64,000 nt of DNA, from the NCBI GenBank assembly GCA_025558095.1, contig JAIVFI010000036.1, positions 124,001-188,000 of the forward strand, given 5' to 3'. This DNA is from Hyaloraphidium curvatum. Its lineage: Eukaryota; Monoblepharomycota; Hyaloraphidiomycetes; Hyaloraphidiales; Hyaloraphidiaceae. Each line of letters opens with the position of its first letter. Within the stretch, counting starts at the first letter, position 1. A model generated the notes under the pieces. That model worked only from the letters and a program-made list of their open reading frames with translations. It did not search any database and was not told the DNA's origin. Both the position numbers and the translations under genes were made by a program. This document shows positions 19,953 through 30,876 of the stretch, one piece after another.

Positions 19953-21574
19953 ATGGATACGGCCCGTCCCGCGCGCGATGACCCGCCGTTCACTGCGCGC
20001 GACTTCCTCGCCCTGTTTCCCGCGGCGCCGCAGCCTGTCGAGACGCTTTTTGAGGACGACGAGGCCGAAGTCCCATTCGACCCCGCCGCCGCCGTCCGAG
20101 CCGAGGACCCTCTGACGGTGGACCTGATGGTGGCCGAGCTCCGGCCGCGAAGCACGTCGCTCGCGCTTCGCACCTGGGTGGCGTATCACTCTGACCTCCG
20201 GACGCGCTGGACGAACTCACGTGGACTATCCTGGGCTTGTCTCTCCTCGCACCGCTATGGGTCTATAACTCGGAGCTCAACATCTTTGATAACGTACCAT
20301 TGGCCTTGGGCACCGCCTCAGTTGCCTTTATCTGGTTCCTTTGGATGGCGTTCGTGGCCGCCTCAGCGCCCTTGCGGACATGGATTGCAACTTTAAGCAA
20401 AGCCCCTTCCCCGTGACAGCAGTTAAACTGGCATGTTGACGCCGTCATGGCACGCTGGAGCCAGGCGGTAGGCGGAGCAACGGACAGAACATCCGGGGCC
20501 CCTGGTTGTGCTGACACTGAGTTAGCGCTGGGAGTTTCCGTCCTCGGCGTCCACAAGGATAGCGACAAACTTTGCACTTGCGCGCGGCTGGACTGTGCTG
20601 GGGCATTCCAAGAAGTGCTGCGATTCTTGATTCCTTGTTCGCCATATTGTCGCTCCTCGTTGTCCTTTGGTATTCGTTCGCTTTGGTTTGGACCCCACTC
20701 TTCTCTCCCGCCTTTGTTGCGTTCACCTACTATCACTGGTGGAGCGCTTTGTTGGCCGGTCTATACTGTCAGTGGCATCCATCTTCCACGTTTCTCCATT
20801 GCACACACTGACACTCCGTCACCCTCTGCAGTGGCTCTCTGTGTGGCTCGATATGTGCGAATTCACATCCTTTTCCAGCCCGAAACCACGGCCCATCTAA
20901 CGTTGGAGATGAGGATACAGCACCGCCTTGTCCGTCTGAGCCTATCTTCGATGTTGAATCGTCACCGAAAGACCCTCGTTGACACGTCTGGTGTACGTTG
21001 CCGCCTCAGCAGACCGGAATCCTTTGTCGCACTGCACGGGGTCCTGGCACGCAGATGGAAGAACCGAGTTCAACAAAGTGCGAACTCTACGTTCGTTGCC
21101 CTCACCTCCTTTGGAATGGTTGTTTGCTCAGTGCTCAATATTGCCGGGGGTTCGTGCATCCCAATGTGGATTCTCGCGCTCCTTGCACTCAACATCCAAT
21201 ACCTTTTCACCGACGCAATTATCCTGGGAGTTTGCAACGCCAACGCCGACTCCATTATTGACCTGTATCGGGAAGCCGTCCGCGAGATCAAGGAGCTCAT
21301 CCACCTCGTTGGGAAGCCGTCCATTGTGAATTCTGCGGATCCCTATGCCCTAGCTCGCCTTGACACTCTGGCCTCGCTCGCCGAGAATGGGGAAATCCTC
21401 GAAGCGTTTGTCGCCGGGGCGAGGCACCGAGCCCGTTTGTTTGGCCTAGTTGCGAGCATGGGCTTGGCGCGGACGCTGTTCGTCACCTTGCTCACCGTAC
21501 TGCTGGGACTGTGGACCATCCTTCGAGGCGCTGGAATCCGCTTCGTTGTGGACATGGCATGTCCCGCGAGCTGA
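19953..21574 (+). pseudogene. Multi-membrane-span protein, family member B (frame broken)
   Basis: Paralogue of 8323-10020. It starts MDTARPARDDPPFTARDFLA at 19953. Shared blocks: LTVDLMVAELRPRSTSLA, LLAPLWVYN, HVDAVMARWSQ, DKLCTCARLDCAG, a hydrophobic pair (LFAILSLLVVLWYSFALVW and FTYYHWWSALLA), LTLEMRIQHRLVRLSLSSML and the terminal ARTLFVTLLTVLLGLWTIL. A canonical intron lies at 20759-20831. Lesions: a frame change at about 20205, an in-frame TGA at 20414-20416, and another frame change at about 20610. From 20900 to the stop at 21574 the frame is clean. GC is lower than in neighbouring genes. Function unknown; at least four membrane helices are expected. Confidence 0.6.
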
Positions 21575-21828
21575 TCGCTCCTTGGGCAGGAATCATTCGA
21601 GGATATCATCTGTGCTACGACGTGCTAGGTCTTGACTGTACATTCACAAATTAGTTTCGTACGTAGGTAACTCAGCGCTGCTTAGGCTTATTGGGCACGA
21701 GGCCGCCTCGGGTGCTGACGACGGTTCTGCACTCAGGGTCCTGCGGGGTTCACTCCCCTGACGCGTCCCCACAACACTTCAAACCAAACGTCTCTTCAGC
21801 GCATCGTCGCGACAACGAGCGGGAAGAG

Positions 21829-22482
21829 ATGTCGCAGATCGACCACGTGACGGTCGTGGTTCGCAACATCGATCAGGCCATTTCCAACTACAAGGCCGCG
21901 GGATTCAGCGTCCACCCGTCTCCCGACAACGCGACCGCCGCCGTAGCCCAGGCCTTCGTGCCGTTTGCGGACTACACGTTCATCCGCCTCATTCAATTCA
22001 AAAGCCAACCGACCGCCGCGCCGTACACGACCTTGCGCGCCCGGGTCGAGAATGAGGGCGTGGCGGACATTGCGATTCTGGCCAGGGCGGGAGACCTCGA
22101 GCGACTTCGAACGGCCGCGCCGGGAGTGACCTATTCGGCGGTGGAAGATGATCCGCTGATCAAGGTCAAGCGAATCACCGTGGCCGGGGCCAGCCCTTTC
22201 CCTTCCTTCGTCGCGGATACCGGGGACCGTGGGGCGCGCGGGGTTCCGTTCGGTCCTCAGTTCCTCGTGCACGCCAATGGCGCAAAGGGCATCCGGACCG
22301 CCCTATTCAGCGCCAACGACACGGCGGGATGTGCTGCGAAGCTGGCCGCTCTCGTCGGAGGGAAGACTGAATCCGGGAGGGTGAGGATCGGCCCGGCCGA
22401 CATCAAGATGATCAAGGCCCAGAAGGGCGAGGGCCCCTGTGAGTTCGCGATGCCGAAATCGTCCTTCACACAACTCAGGTGA
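21829..22482 (+). CDS. Glyoxalase-like (VOC fold) domain protein
   Basis: The start MSQIDHVTVVVRNIDQAISN is a typical first beta-strand and helix of a vicinal-oxygen-chelate (glyoxalase-like) domain, with His at residue 6 as the usual first metal ligand. The domain continues with FVPFADYTFIRLIQF (second ligand strand region) and HANGAKGIRTALFSANDTA, which begins the second half. The frame stops at 22480-22482 just after FAMPKSSFTQL. The next frame begins at once with a phospholipase-D-like coding region, and one extra base would join them into one chain, so the true 3' end is uncertain. Substrate unknown. Confidence 0.65.
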   Translation: MSQIDHVTVVVRNIDQAISNYKAAGFSVHPSPDNATAAVAQAFVPFADYTFIRLIQFKSQPTAAPYTTLRARVENEGVADIAILARAGDLERLRTAAPGVTYSAVEDDPLIKVKRITVAGASPFPSFVADTGDRGARGVPFGPQFLVHANGAKGIRTALFSANDTAGCAAKLAALVGGKTESGRVRIGPADIKMIKAQKGEGPCEFAMPKSSFTQLR

Positions 22483-23199
22483 TTTGCACTTCAGACGGTG
22501 TCGACCTGATTGCCGCCTCACCGTCGAGGCTGGACCCGAAGACCACAAACTGGCTCCGGATCGAGTTTGTCACCGCGGCGGGCTGGAACCCCGCGACGGG
22601 CGGCGGCGGCACCGCTCCTCCCCCTGCGCCCAACGTGCCCGGGCCCGCACCTCCGCTGGGTGCCTACTTCTTCCCCTCTGAGGACTCGTTCAAGATGCTG
22701 GTGCAGCTCATTGATTCGGCGAAGCTTACTATAGATGCCGCTGTCTATGCCTTCTCGAGCAATGACCTGCTCTACGCGCTGGATAGGGCGCGGCAGAGGG
22801 GTGTCAAGCTGAGGATGATCAGCGAGGGAGACACCGTGGACAACAAAGGAAGCGACGTCAACACCGTGAAGAGCTGGGGCGTCGAAGTCAAGATCCGGCA
22901 TGCGGCGGTGAGCACGGTCGCCAATCTCGATGCCCGAGTCGAGCTGACCCTGGTCTCACTCCGTCAGCCCAAGCTAATGCACCACAAGTTTGCTGTTGTG
23001 GACAATGCTTACGTGTCCACGGGCTCGTTCAACTGGACTGCTGCAGCACGAGCGTGAGGCTCATGAAGCTTTGTAAATCGCCGTTTCGTCGCTCACTCTT
23101 TCCTGCAGAGACAACAACGAGAACATTGTCATCCTGAACGATCCCAACATCATCAAGGCGTTCAACGCCGAGTTCCAGAAGCTCTGGGGCTCGCTGTGA
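22483..23199 (+). CDS. Phospholipase D-like protein (single HKD, mitochondrial cardiolipin hydrolase type)
   Basis: Exons up to 22907, 22968-23053 and 23109-23199, with introns of 60 and 55 nt. The catalytic motif is MHHKFAVVDNAYVSTGSFNW (H-x-K-x4-D then GSFNW). Upstream is YFFPSEDSFKMLVQLIDSAK, the usual entry strand and helix, and AVYAFSSNDLLYALDRARQR. The ending is DNNENIVILNDPNIIKAFNA then FQKLWGSL. One HKD motif and about 200 residues fit PLD6/Zucchini-like or bacterial Nuc-like members, which act as dimers on phospholipid or nucleic acid. No ATG precedes the domain in this frame (the first is inside it), so it lacks its own start and may be fused to the preceding glyoxalase-fold frame. 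Confidence 0.7.
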
Positions 23200-23384
23200 T
23201 ACCCGGACGGCGAAAAGGCTGGCATCGCTATGCAGCGTGTTTCGCGCCAGTGCGCTATGTAATTGTACATTATCCCAAGAGACAAGAGTCAGGGCCTTGG
23301 TGGTGGCAGAGTGGTGCATGTGCAGATTTTCGTTTTGCATCCTGCGCCGCAATCTCATCCGCGGCGGCGTGAGTGCCCGGCGCT

Positions 23385-26300
23385 TCAGTCGTGCTTGAAG
23401 ACGATGCAGCAGCGGCTGGGGACGTAGGTCTGGAACGAAGCTCTTTAGCAAATCGTTCGACGGATCCTGCAGGCCCACGAGCATACCTTGAACGAGTACG
23501 GCCTGCCGCAGAACTCCTCCTTCTCCGGGACGAACACGACGCCCTCGTCGACCCTGCCGTGCCCCGCAAACTCCTTATTGTCCGAGGTGAGCACGATGCG
23601 GTGGTCCCTGCCCCACGCGGTGCCGATGCGGTAGTCCGTGTGCGAGTTGGAGTGGTGGAAGTTGAAGACGAAGAGCAGGTCGCCGCGCTCGAAGACGAGG
23701 ATCTTGTCGGACTCGTGCTTGAGCGAGATGTACGTCTGCGGGGTGCTATAAGGCACCGATCTGTGCGAACTGCAGCGGAGTCGGACGCACGTCGGGCTTC
23801 GACAGCCAGTGGTACTTCTCCTCCGTGTCCTGCATCGCCTTGTCCCAGCGGTTCAGGTACTTGTACCGCAGCAGCCCGTCCTCGGTGAGGTTGTACTGCC
23901 TGCGCGCGTACCAGAACGAGGCGTTGTTGCCCGCGCGCGGGAAGTCGAGCCACTCGGGGTGCCCGAACTCGTTGCCCATGAAGTTGAGGTAGCCCTCGCC
24001 GCCGAGCGCGTGGGTGACGAGCCTGCCCGCCCCGGAAGGTGAGAAAACGGTCCCGCACATACCGCGCCGTCAGCCGCACCTGATCATCTTGTGCAGCGCC
24101 ATGCCGCGGTCGATCACGGGCGTCCACGGAGTGAGGTCGCTCATGTGAGTGTACATCTCCTTATCCATGAGCCAGAACGCGATGGTCTTGTCCCCCACCA
24201 GCGCCTGGTCATGCGACTCGGCGTACGCGATGGTGGCTTCCTTGTACCGCCGGTTGTTGAGCGTCCACGCGATGGCGCCCATGTCCCAGTCCTCGTCCGC
24301 GGTGTGCTTGAGGATCTTGATCCACATGTCGGGGATGGCCATGGCAAGGCGGTAGTCGAAGCCGACGCCGCCCTCGGTCACGGGCCGGCAGAGCGTGGGC
24401 ATGCCCGAGACGTCCTCGGCGATGGTGACGGCGTGCGGGTACAAGCTATGAACCATGTCGTTGGCCTGACGAGATCCGGATCAGCATCATCCCAGGTGGA
24501 CGCCACGTCGACCCACCAGCATCATGTACAGCACGGCATCGAGGTCCACGGGGTCTCCAAAGTAGTCCCCGTACCCCCCTCCGAACCCGGTCCCAAGCCC
24601 GTGGTGCTTGTACAGCATCGACGTGACGCCATCGAAGCGGAACCCGTCGAACCGATACTCCCTCATCCAGTAGCGCAGGTTGGACAGCAGGAACCGCATC
24701 GTCTCGTGGTTCCCGTAGTTGAACAGCCGCGAGTCCCAGAGGTCGTGGTTCCCGCGCGGCCCGCCGTGGAAGAAGTGGTGGTCCGACCCGTCGAACATGT
24801 TTAGCCCGTCCTCGACGTTCTTGGAGGCGTGCGAGTGGACGACATCGAGGAGGACCATGATGCCCATTCCGTGCGCCGTGTCGATCAACTCCATGAGCTC
24901 CTCGGGGGTGCCGAAGCGGCTGCTGGGGGCGAAGATGTTGGTGACCTGGTAGCCGAAGCTGGCGTAGTAGGGGTGCTCCATGATGGCCATGAGCTGGATG
25001 GTGTTGTAGCCCAGGTCCTTGACGCGCGGCAGCACCTGCTCCCTGAACTCGCGGTACGAGGCGCACTTGGGCTCGGGCGAACAGATTCCGACTGCACAAT
25101 CCGTCAGGGCCGGCGGCAACGGCGGACGGGGAGGCAACCCACCGTGCGACTCGTAGATCCGGACCGCCCGCGGCTGCGGCGGGCTCGGATTCTTCCAGAC
25201 GTACTTTTCGGGGGGGTTCCAGAACACGCCTGTGGTTGAATGGTAAGGAGGAGTGCCGATGGACGGCAACAGAAGGACCCACCGTCATAAATGGGACTAA
25301 CTGTGGGTAATTGGAACCATTTTGGTCAGAGGTAAGCCTCCACCGGCTATCCGAACGACCCACCCGACAGGTCCTGCGTCGCCCGTGTGATCCACGCCGG
25401 AATCCTGTATATCCTCCGCCCGCCGTCGAGCTCGAAGCACACCTTGATCTTCGTGTTGTGCGGGATCCCCGGTGACCCGTCGGGCTTGTTCGGCACGAGC
25501 ACCTCCCAGTGCCCAAAGTCGAGCTTGGTCATCCTGCACGAGTCCTGGTCCCAGTTGTTGAACTCGCCCATCAGGAAGGCGGCCTTGGCGTTGGGCGCCC
25601 ACTCGTGGTAGAGGATGCCCTCGTGGGTCTGGTGCAGGCCGAAGCGCTCGTAGGAGCGCGTGAACTTGTCCATGCCGCCCTCGTCCTTGTCGATGCGCTG
25701 CTTCCAGTTCTGGTACAGCTCGAATCTGTGGGGAACGAACCATTGGTGTGGGTCCGCCGGGGGTCGACGGGCCCGCCGCTTCCGGGACCCACCTGTTCTC
25801 CATGTACTTCTGGTACGGCTTGAGCCACGGGTCGAGATCGATCAGGGCCTGGACCGAGCTCGGCGGGCCGGCGTCCACGGCCTCGGTTTTCTCCTCCAGG
25901 GGTACCGACTTCGCCGCCTTTGCCGCCGGGGCGGCTGCCGCGGGCGCTGCCGCCGTTCCTTTGACCTCGGTTGCCCGTAGCGCCTTCTCCACCGCCTCCT
26001 CGATGAGCCCCAGCTTCTCCGCGAAAGCGATGCGCGCGGCGTCCGCGTCCCCGTCCGGCGCCGAGGCCGGCCCCCTCACCAGCGCCTCGACCTCTGCGAT
26101 GCGCGCGTCAAAGTCCGCCGCGGCGCCCTCCGTGCCGCCCAGCGCGGCCAGCGCGCCGTGTGCCTGCGCCTTGACGCCCGCGACCAGCGCCAGCACGCCG
26201 GGCGCGGCCTTGCTGCGGTCCGCGGGCGGCGCCTCGAGCATGTCCATCAGCGCGGCCTTTGCCGCGTCCGACGCGGCCTCGAGCGCCGCGAACGCCGCCT

Positions 26301-26496
26301 CGCGCACGGAGCGCTGCCGCGGCTGCCCCGCGGGGACCGGCGCCCGAACATCGGCACTGAATCGCCTCAGCGTGGACACCGGCACCCCGTTGGCCGCCGC
26401 CGCCACGCGCCGCGGCGGCTCCGTCTCGTCCCGCGGCGACACGATCTCGCTCGCAGGCGTCTTGTTACTCGTCGTCGTGATCGGCGTCGGCGCCAT
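23385..26496 (-). CDS. GBE1: 1,4-alpha-glucan (glycogen) branching enzyme
   Basis: Moves alpha-1,4 chains to alpha-1,6 positions in glycogen. Eight exons (26496-25793, 25725-25364, 25229-25143, 25091-24517, 24465-24080, 24022-23791, 23735-23487, 23429-23385) splice into an exact 879-residue frame. After the CBM48 domain ([21 protein letters not shown]) the GH13 regions follow in order: [16 protein letters not shown] (nucleophile Asp), IAEDVSGMP (acid Glu) and [13 protein letters not shown]. The all-beta C-terminus ends [13 protein letters not shown]. The usual fungal enzyme is about 700 residues; here about 215 Ala-rich, helical residues precede the normal start at DLDPWLKPY. Introns are 51-134 nt. 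Confidence 0.96.
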
Positions 26497-26863
26497 CGCG
26501 ATGGACGCCGGCGTTCGGCAAGCAGGAATCGTCCCTGGGAGAAAGAGAGGACCCCGGATGTCAACTCCGGTCCCACCCGCGAATCGAAGATTGCATTCCG
26601 ATCAGGCGTCGTCTTAGCGGGTCCGGGTATCGTGCATCTACATAGAACGGACGTATCTACCATGCCGAATATCAGGTATCGATGGGTGCGCCTTCCCCAC
26701 GGGCAGGATCAGTCGTTCCGCGAGATGCGCAGGGTCCTCTTGATTACCGAGCTGCGCGTGCGGAACGCAAGGTCAGCAACCGGGCGCAGTTGGATCGACT
26801 GCCACAGAGCCACGCACCGACGGTCCGGAGGCACGAACTTGTCTGCATGGCCCGGGACAGTGG
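26497..26863. other. Intergenic region
   Basis: Gap between the branching-enzyme start and the 3' end of the sialidase-like gene, both on the minus strand. It should hold the branching-enzyme promoter. No gene or motif is recognised. Confidence 0.4.
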
Positions 26864-28010
26864 TCAGGGTCCGCCAAGCCCGGAGTTTCGCGCCACCCCA
26901 CCTGCGTAGTATAGGTACGACTCCCCACCCGCCACGTCGTTGCCCTCCCACGAGATTACCGTCGGGTACCACGCCCTGCTCCCGTCCACCGAGGTCGTGA
27001 GCAGTCTCGGCGCGTCCCAGCTCAGGCAGTCGTCGCTCGCCGAGACGTACAGCTTGAGGTCCCAGCCGTGCCAGACGAGCACCCAGCGCTGAAGCACAGT
27101 GTTCCAGTGCAGCGACGGGTTGCCCCCGGGGACGGAGGCCAGGTTGGGCAGGGGCAGGAAGCGCCCGCCCATGCCGGGGGAGAGGAAGCCACGGTTCCAG
27201 CCGATCCACTTGCGCCACGACCCCGGGGCCCCGTCGGGATCGTAGCTGACGGCCACCCCGAGGAAGCGCTCGGAAAACACCATGATCCAGCGGCGGTTGG
27301 CGGAGTCCCAGTTGGCCACGTGGTTGCCGATCCCGCCGTGCCTGGGCTGGTCGTCGGGGGGGCGGCGCTCGCGCGAGGTGAGAATCACGCCGCGGTCCTC
27401 CCACGTCAGGCCCTCGTCGTAGCTGTGGGAAAGGCCGATGGAGCCCCAGGCCGGGCCGCCCGCTCCCTGATATGGCCTGAAGTCGGGGTGGAAGGTCAGC
27501 GCCTCGCCGGTAGAGCGAGATCACGATCGCCGTGGACGCACCAGAACCCGTCCTCCATGTGCGTGAACGCCACGAAATGCCTCCTGTTCCCATCCGTCGG
27601 GTGCCTGTGCACGGACATGAGCCAGCGCCCGCCGTTGGCGACCCCCGGGGCGCCGGTGCGGCCGCCGTAGAACCAGCGGTTGGGCTCGACGCGGTTCTGC
27701 GCTTCGAGCATGGGGGTGGGGCCGCGGGAGCGCCAGTTCTGGCAGTTGGACCTGTAATGAAAGGGTGGGATGTCAGATCGGGGGAGATCGGAGGTAAAGG
27801 CACGGACCAGAAGACGATCCAGTCGCCGGAGACGGATTGGACCGCCGAGATGTGGCTGTCGGGAAACACGTGGTAGTCCTCGATCCCGGCGTTATTCTGC
27901 CCCGGGTGCGTCGTAAATGAGCTGCGATCGGCGGATCTGGCGGGAAATGCGGCCCACCGGCACGTCCAGCCAGCCCTCGAGGCCGGCGTTCCAGTTGTAC
28001 GACGGCCCGC
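26864..28010 (-). CDS. BNR/sialidase-like beta-propeller protein, probably secreted
   Basis: Blocks in order from about 28010: NLTKRGPSYNWNAGLEGWLD, IEDYHVFPDSHISAVQSVSG, and (after an intron at about 27811-27752) SNCQNWRSRGPTP, GGRWLMSVHRHP, then SHSYDEGLTWEDRG, which is a classic Asp-box (S-x-D-x-G-x-T-W). Later blades have GNHVANWDSANRRWIMVFSE and NPSLHWNTVLQRWVLVWHGW, with a weaker Asp-box SASDDCLSW. The stop is at 26864-26866. A frame change near 27510 (after GDRDLAL) is not explained by an intron. The 5' exon is uncertain; a hydrophobic stretch near 28130 (LAPALAVLFSLIGA) could be a signal peptide. It may be a glycoside hydrolase; specificity unknown. Confidence 0.55.
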
Positions 28011-28139
28011 GCTTGGTCAGGTTCCGAGCGCCCAGGGGGTGCGCCGCGGCGCAGGCTGCCCGGAGCGGAACTCATTAGCATCCGAGCGTGTTGCAGAAGG
28101 GGTTCCGGGGGTCGGGCACGCACCAATGAGCGAGAAGAG

Positions 28140-28857
28140 AACCGCCAGGGCCGGGGCCAGCCGCGCGCAGGTTGACAGCCGCGCGCCGCCCCCCCGCCCG
28201 CGCGATTCCTTTGCGGCCCAGCCCTCCGGAGCATGCAACTCGTCCGAGGCCCGGGCGCGCTTGCGGTTTGCCGGGGCGAGGTGCGCGGGTGCGCGGTCCA
28301 GGGGCTCCAAGGCGAGGTCCCCCGAGCGGAGTTGGCGGCGCGCGCCGGGGCGGTCCCCGCGCGCGGGGGCTAGCATTGGCGTTTCTGGCGCCGGGAGAAC
28401 GTGCTGGCAGGTGCCGGATAGCGTTGCCCGGGGCAGGACAAGCGTGCCGGTCGTCGGAATTGCGCGTTGATGACCAGTTGCCGGGGGCGGTGGGAGGTGG
28501 GTTTGCCGGACCCCTGGTCAGCGCATTTTTTCGTCTCCAAAACCCGGCATGCCGCAAGATCTGTTCAGCTGCCTGTATGTGCAACCGGACTTTGGGCCGG
28601 GGGGCGATGTTGATTAGGGAGCAGCTGTGTGTATCATCGTGAGAGAGATAGCTGGGCAGCGAAACGGAGCCGGGGCCCGGCAATGCCACGCAGAGAGTAA
28701 TTGGATCGTTCTCTATTGAAATCCAGGCTTGGAAGAAGCATTGCTGAAGCGCAGCTCGCGGATCGTGCGTGAAAGTGCTAACCGAGTCGGGCAAGGTAAG
28801 ATGTCGCATCGGATCGGCACGCAAAGGCACCTTCACTTCGCTCCCGACGACGCCATC
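28140..28857. other. Divergent intergenic region
   Basis: Between the start of the sialidase-like gene (minus) and NFS1 (plus). 28460-28850 has lower GC and no reading frame that I can support. It should hold the NFS1 promoter. An ATG at 28801 is in frame with NFS1 and would add 19 residues. Confidence 0.4.
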
Positions 28858-30641
28858 ATGAGCTCCGCGGCCGCGACGCGGCTAATGCGGCCGACGGCCC
28901 GCGTGCTCCGGTCCGCGCCGGCCGCGTGCGCCTTTGCGTGCGCGTCGCCGCCTGCGCCGCCCGCCGGCCCGCTCGCGGGGGCCGCGCCCCGCCGCCGCGC
29001 CCCGCGCAGCCCGGCGCTCTCTGTGCGATGGCTGGCGACCGCGGCGCCCGGCATCGAGGCGCCGCCGAAGGACGCGCCGAAGCTGCCCGGTGCGTGGGCC
29101 GACGCTTCCGACGGCGTGGAGCATGCTCACACGGAACCCGCCCCAGCCGTGCCCGGCTTCGAGGAGACCGTCGTGCGCTCGGCGTCGGGCCGCCCCATCT
29201 ACCTGGACATGCAGGCGACGACGCCCACAGACCCCCGCGTGGTCGAGGCCATGCTGCCCTACTTCACACAGTACTTCGGCAACCCGCACTCGCGCACGCA
29301 CCAGTACGGCTGGGAGTCGGAGGAGGCCGTCGAGACCGCGCGAAAGGTGGGCCCCGACCCGCTTCTTCGGGCAGGGGACGTCCCTGATCTCCGATCCGGC
29401 CGACAGCAAGTCGCGGACCTCATCGGCGCCGACCCCAAGGAGATCATCTTCACCTCGGGCGCGACAGAGTCAAACAACACCGCCATCAAGGGCGTGGCAA
29501 AGTTCTACAGGTCCAAGAAGAAGCACGTCATCACCACCCAGACCGAGCACAAGTGCGTGCTCGACTCGTGCCGCTACCTCCAGCAGGAGGGCTTCGACGT
29601 CACCTACCTGCCCGTCCAACCCAACGGGCTCGTTGATCTTGAGGTGCGCGGCTACTCGGTCGCGGTTTTGGGACGCCTCTCGTAACCAGGTTACCGTTCG
29701 CCGCGCAGGTCCTCAAGGCCGCCATCCGCGAGGACACGGTCCTGGTCTCGGTCATGACGGTCAACAACGAAATCGGCGTGATCCAGCCCATCGCCGAGAT
29801 CGGCAAGATCTGCCGCGAGCGCAAGGTCTTCCTGCACACGGACGCCGCGCAGGCCGTCGGCAAGATCCCCATCGACGTCAACGCCATGAACGTGGACCTC
29901 ATGTCCATCTCGGGCCACAAGGTCTACGGGCCCAAGGGCATCGGCGCCCTGTACGTGCGGCGGAGGCCGAGGGTGCGGCTGGAGCCGCTGCTGAGCGGGG
30001 GCGGGCAGGAGCGCGGGCTGCGCAGCGGGACCGTGCCGACGCCGCTGGTCGTCGGGCTGGGCAAGGCGTGCGAGATCGCCAAGGCGGAGATGGTCCAGGA
30101 TTCGGAGCGGATCGCGGGGCTGTCGCAGAGGCTGCTGGACGGCATCTTTTCGCAGGTGCCGCACGTGACGCGGAACGGCGACCCGGAGCGGTCCTATCCC
30201 GGTTCGTCGCAGCGCGGAGACCCCATCTACACCCTCGCTGACTCCGCTCGCTGCGCGATCCCAGGCTGCGTCAACATTTCGTTCGCCTACGTCGAAGGCG
30301 AATCCCTCCTCATGGCCCTGAAGGACATTGCCCTCTCCTCCGGCTCGGCCTGCACCAGCGCCTCGCTCGAGCCCTCGTACGTCCTGCGCTCCCTGGGCGT
30401 GGACGAGGACATCGCACACTCCTCCATCCGCTTCGGCATCGGCCGGTTCACCACAGAAGAGGAGGTTGATTACGCGGTCAAGAGGGTGGTGGAGCACGTG
30501 GAGCGGCTGAGGGAGATGAGCCCGCTGTGGGAGATGGTGCAGGAGGGGATCGATCTCAAGACGATCCAGGTGGGCTCGCCGCCGCGGCGGGGGAGGGCGA
30601 TGGGACTGACCCGATCTTGTTTCCAGTGGAGCCAACACTGA
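28858..30641 (+). CDS. NFS1: Mitochondrial cysteine desulfurase
   Basis: PLP enzyme that takes sulfur from cysteine for Fe-S cluster assembly in mitochondria. Exons 28858-29346, 29407-29643, 29709-30201, 30265-30569 and 30627-30641 give 512 residues. The Arg/Ala-rich N-terminus is a mitochondrial presequence. [14 protein letters not shown] opens the fold, TSGATESNN and TEHKC (His stacking on PLP) follow, and [12 protein letters not shown] carries the PLP lysine. [11 protein letters not shown] is the mobile active-site cysteine loop. The last tiny exon completes TIQWSQH, the conserved terminus that reaches the scaffold protein. Introns are 57-65 nt. Confidence 0.97.
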
Positions 30642-30876
30642 GCGCTTGTCATCACGCTTGCGGGGGGATAGGAGGGGTTGTCGACGTTCAGATGTACTTC
30701 TGCATAGTTTCGATCCCGTTTTCCGGCACTTATCAATCTGGTCATCTGAGGAGGTTGACTACTTCCCGAGCGGCGTCGTCAGGCTGCCAAGCGTCACTGT
30801 ACACAAAGGCCCGAGGAGCCCCGAGGAGCCGAGAGCCCTCTCAAGCCGCTCCATCGCCCTTCCTCGCACTACTGCG

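Noticed and set aside
9175-20416. Programmed stop readthrough or selenocysteine at the TGA codons in the two membrane-protein copies
   Set aside because: The TGAs lie at different places in the two paralogues, each copy has other frame lesions, and no supporting stem-loop is evident.
28075-28836. 253-codon minus-strand frame upstream of the sialidase-like gene
   Set aside because: Low-complexity Pro/Arg/Ala product; only its 3' part might belong to the first exon, which I could not prove.
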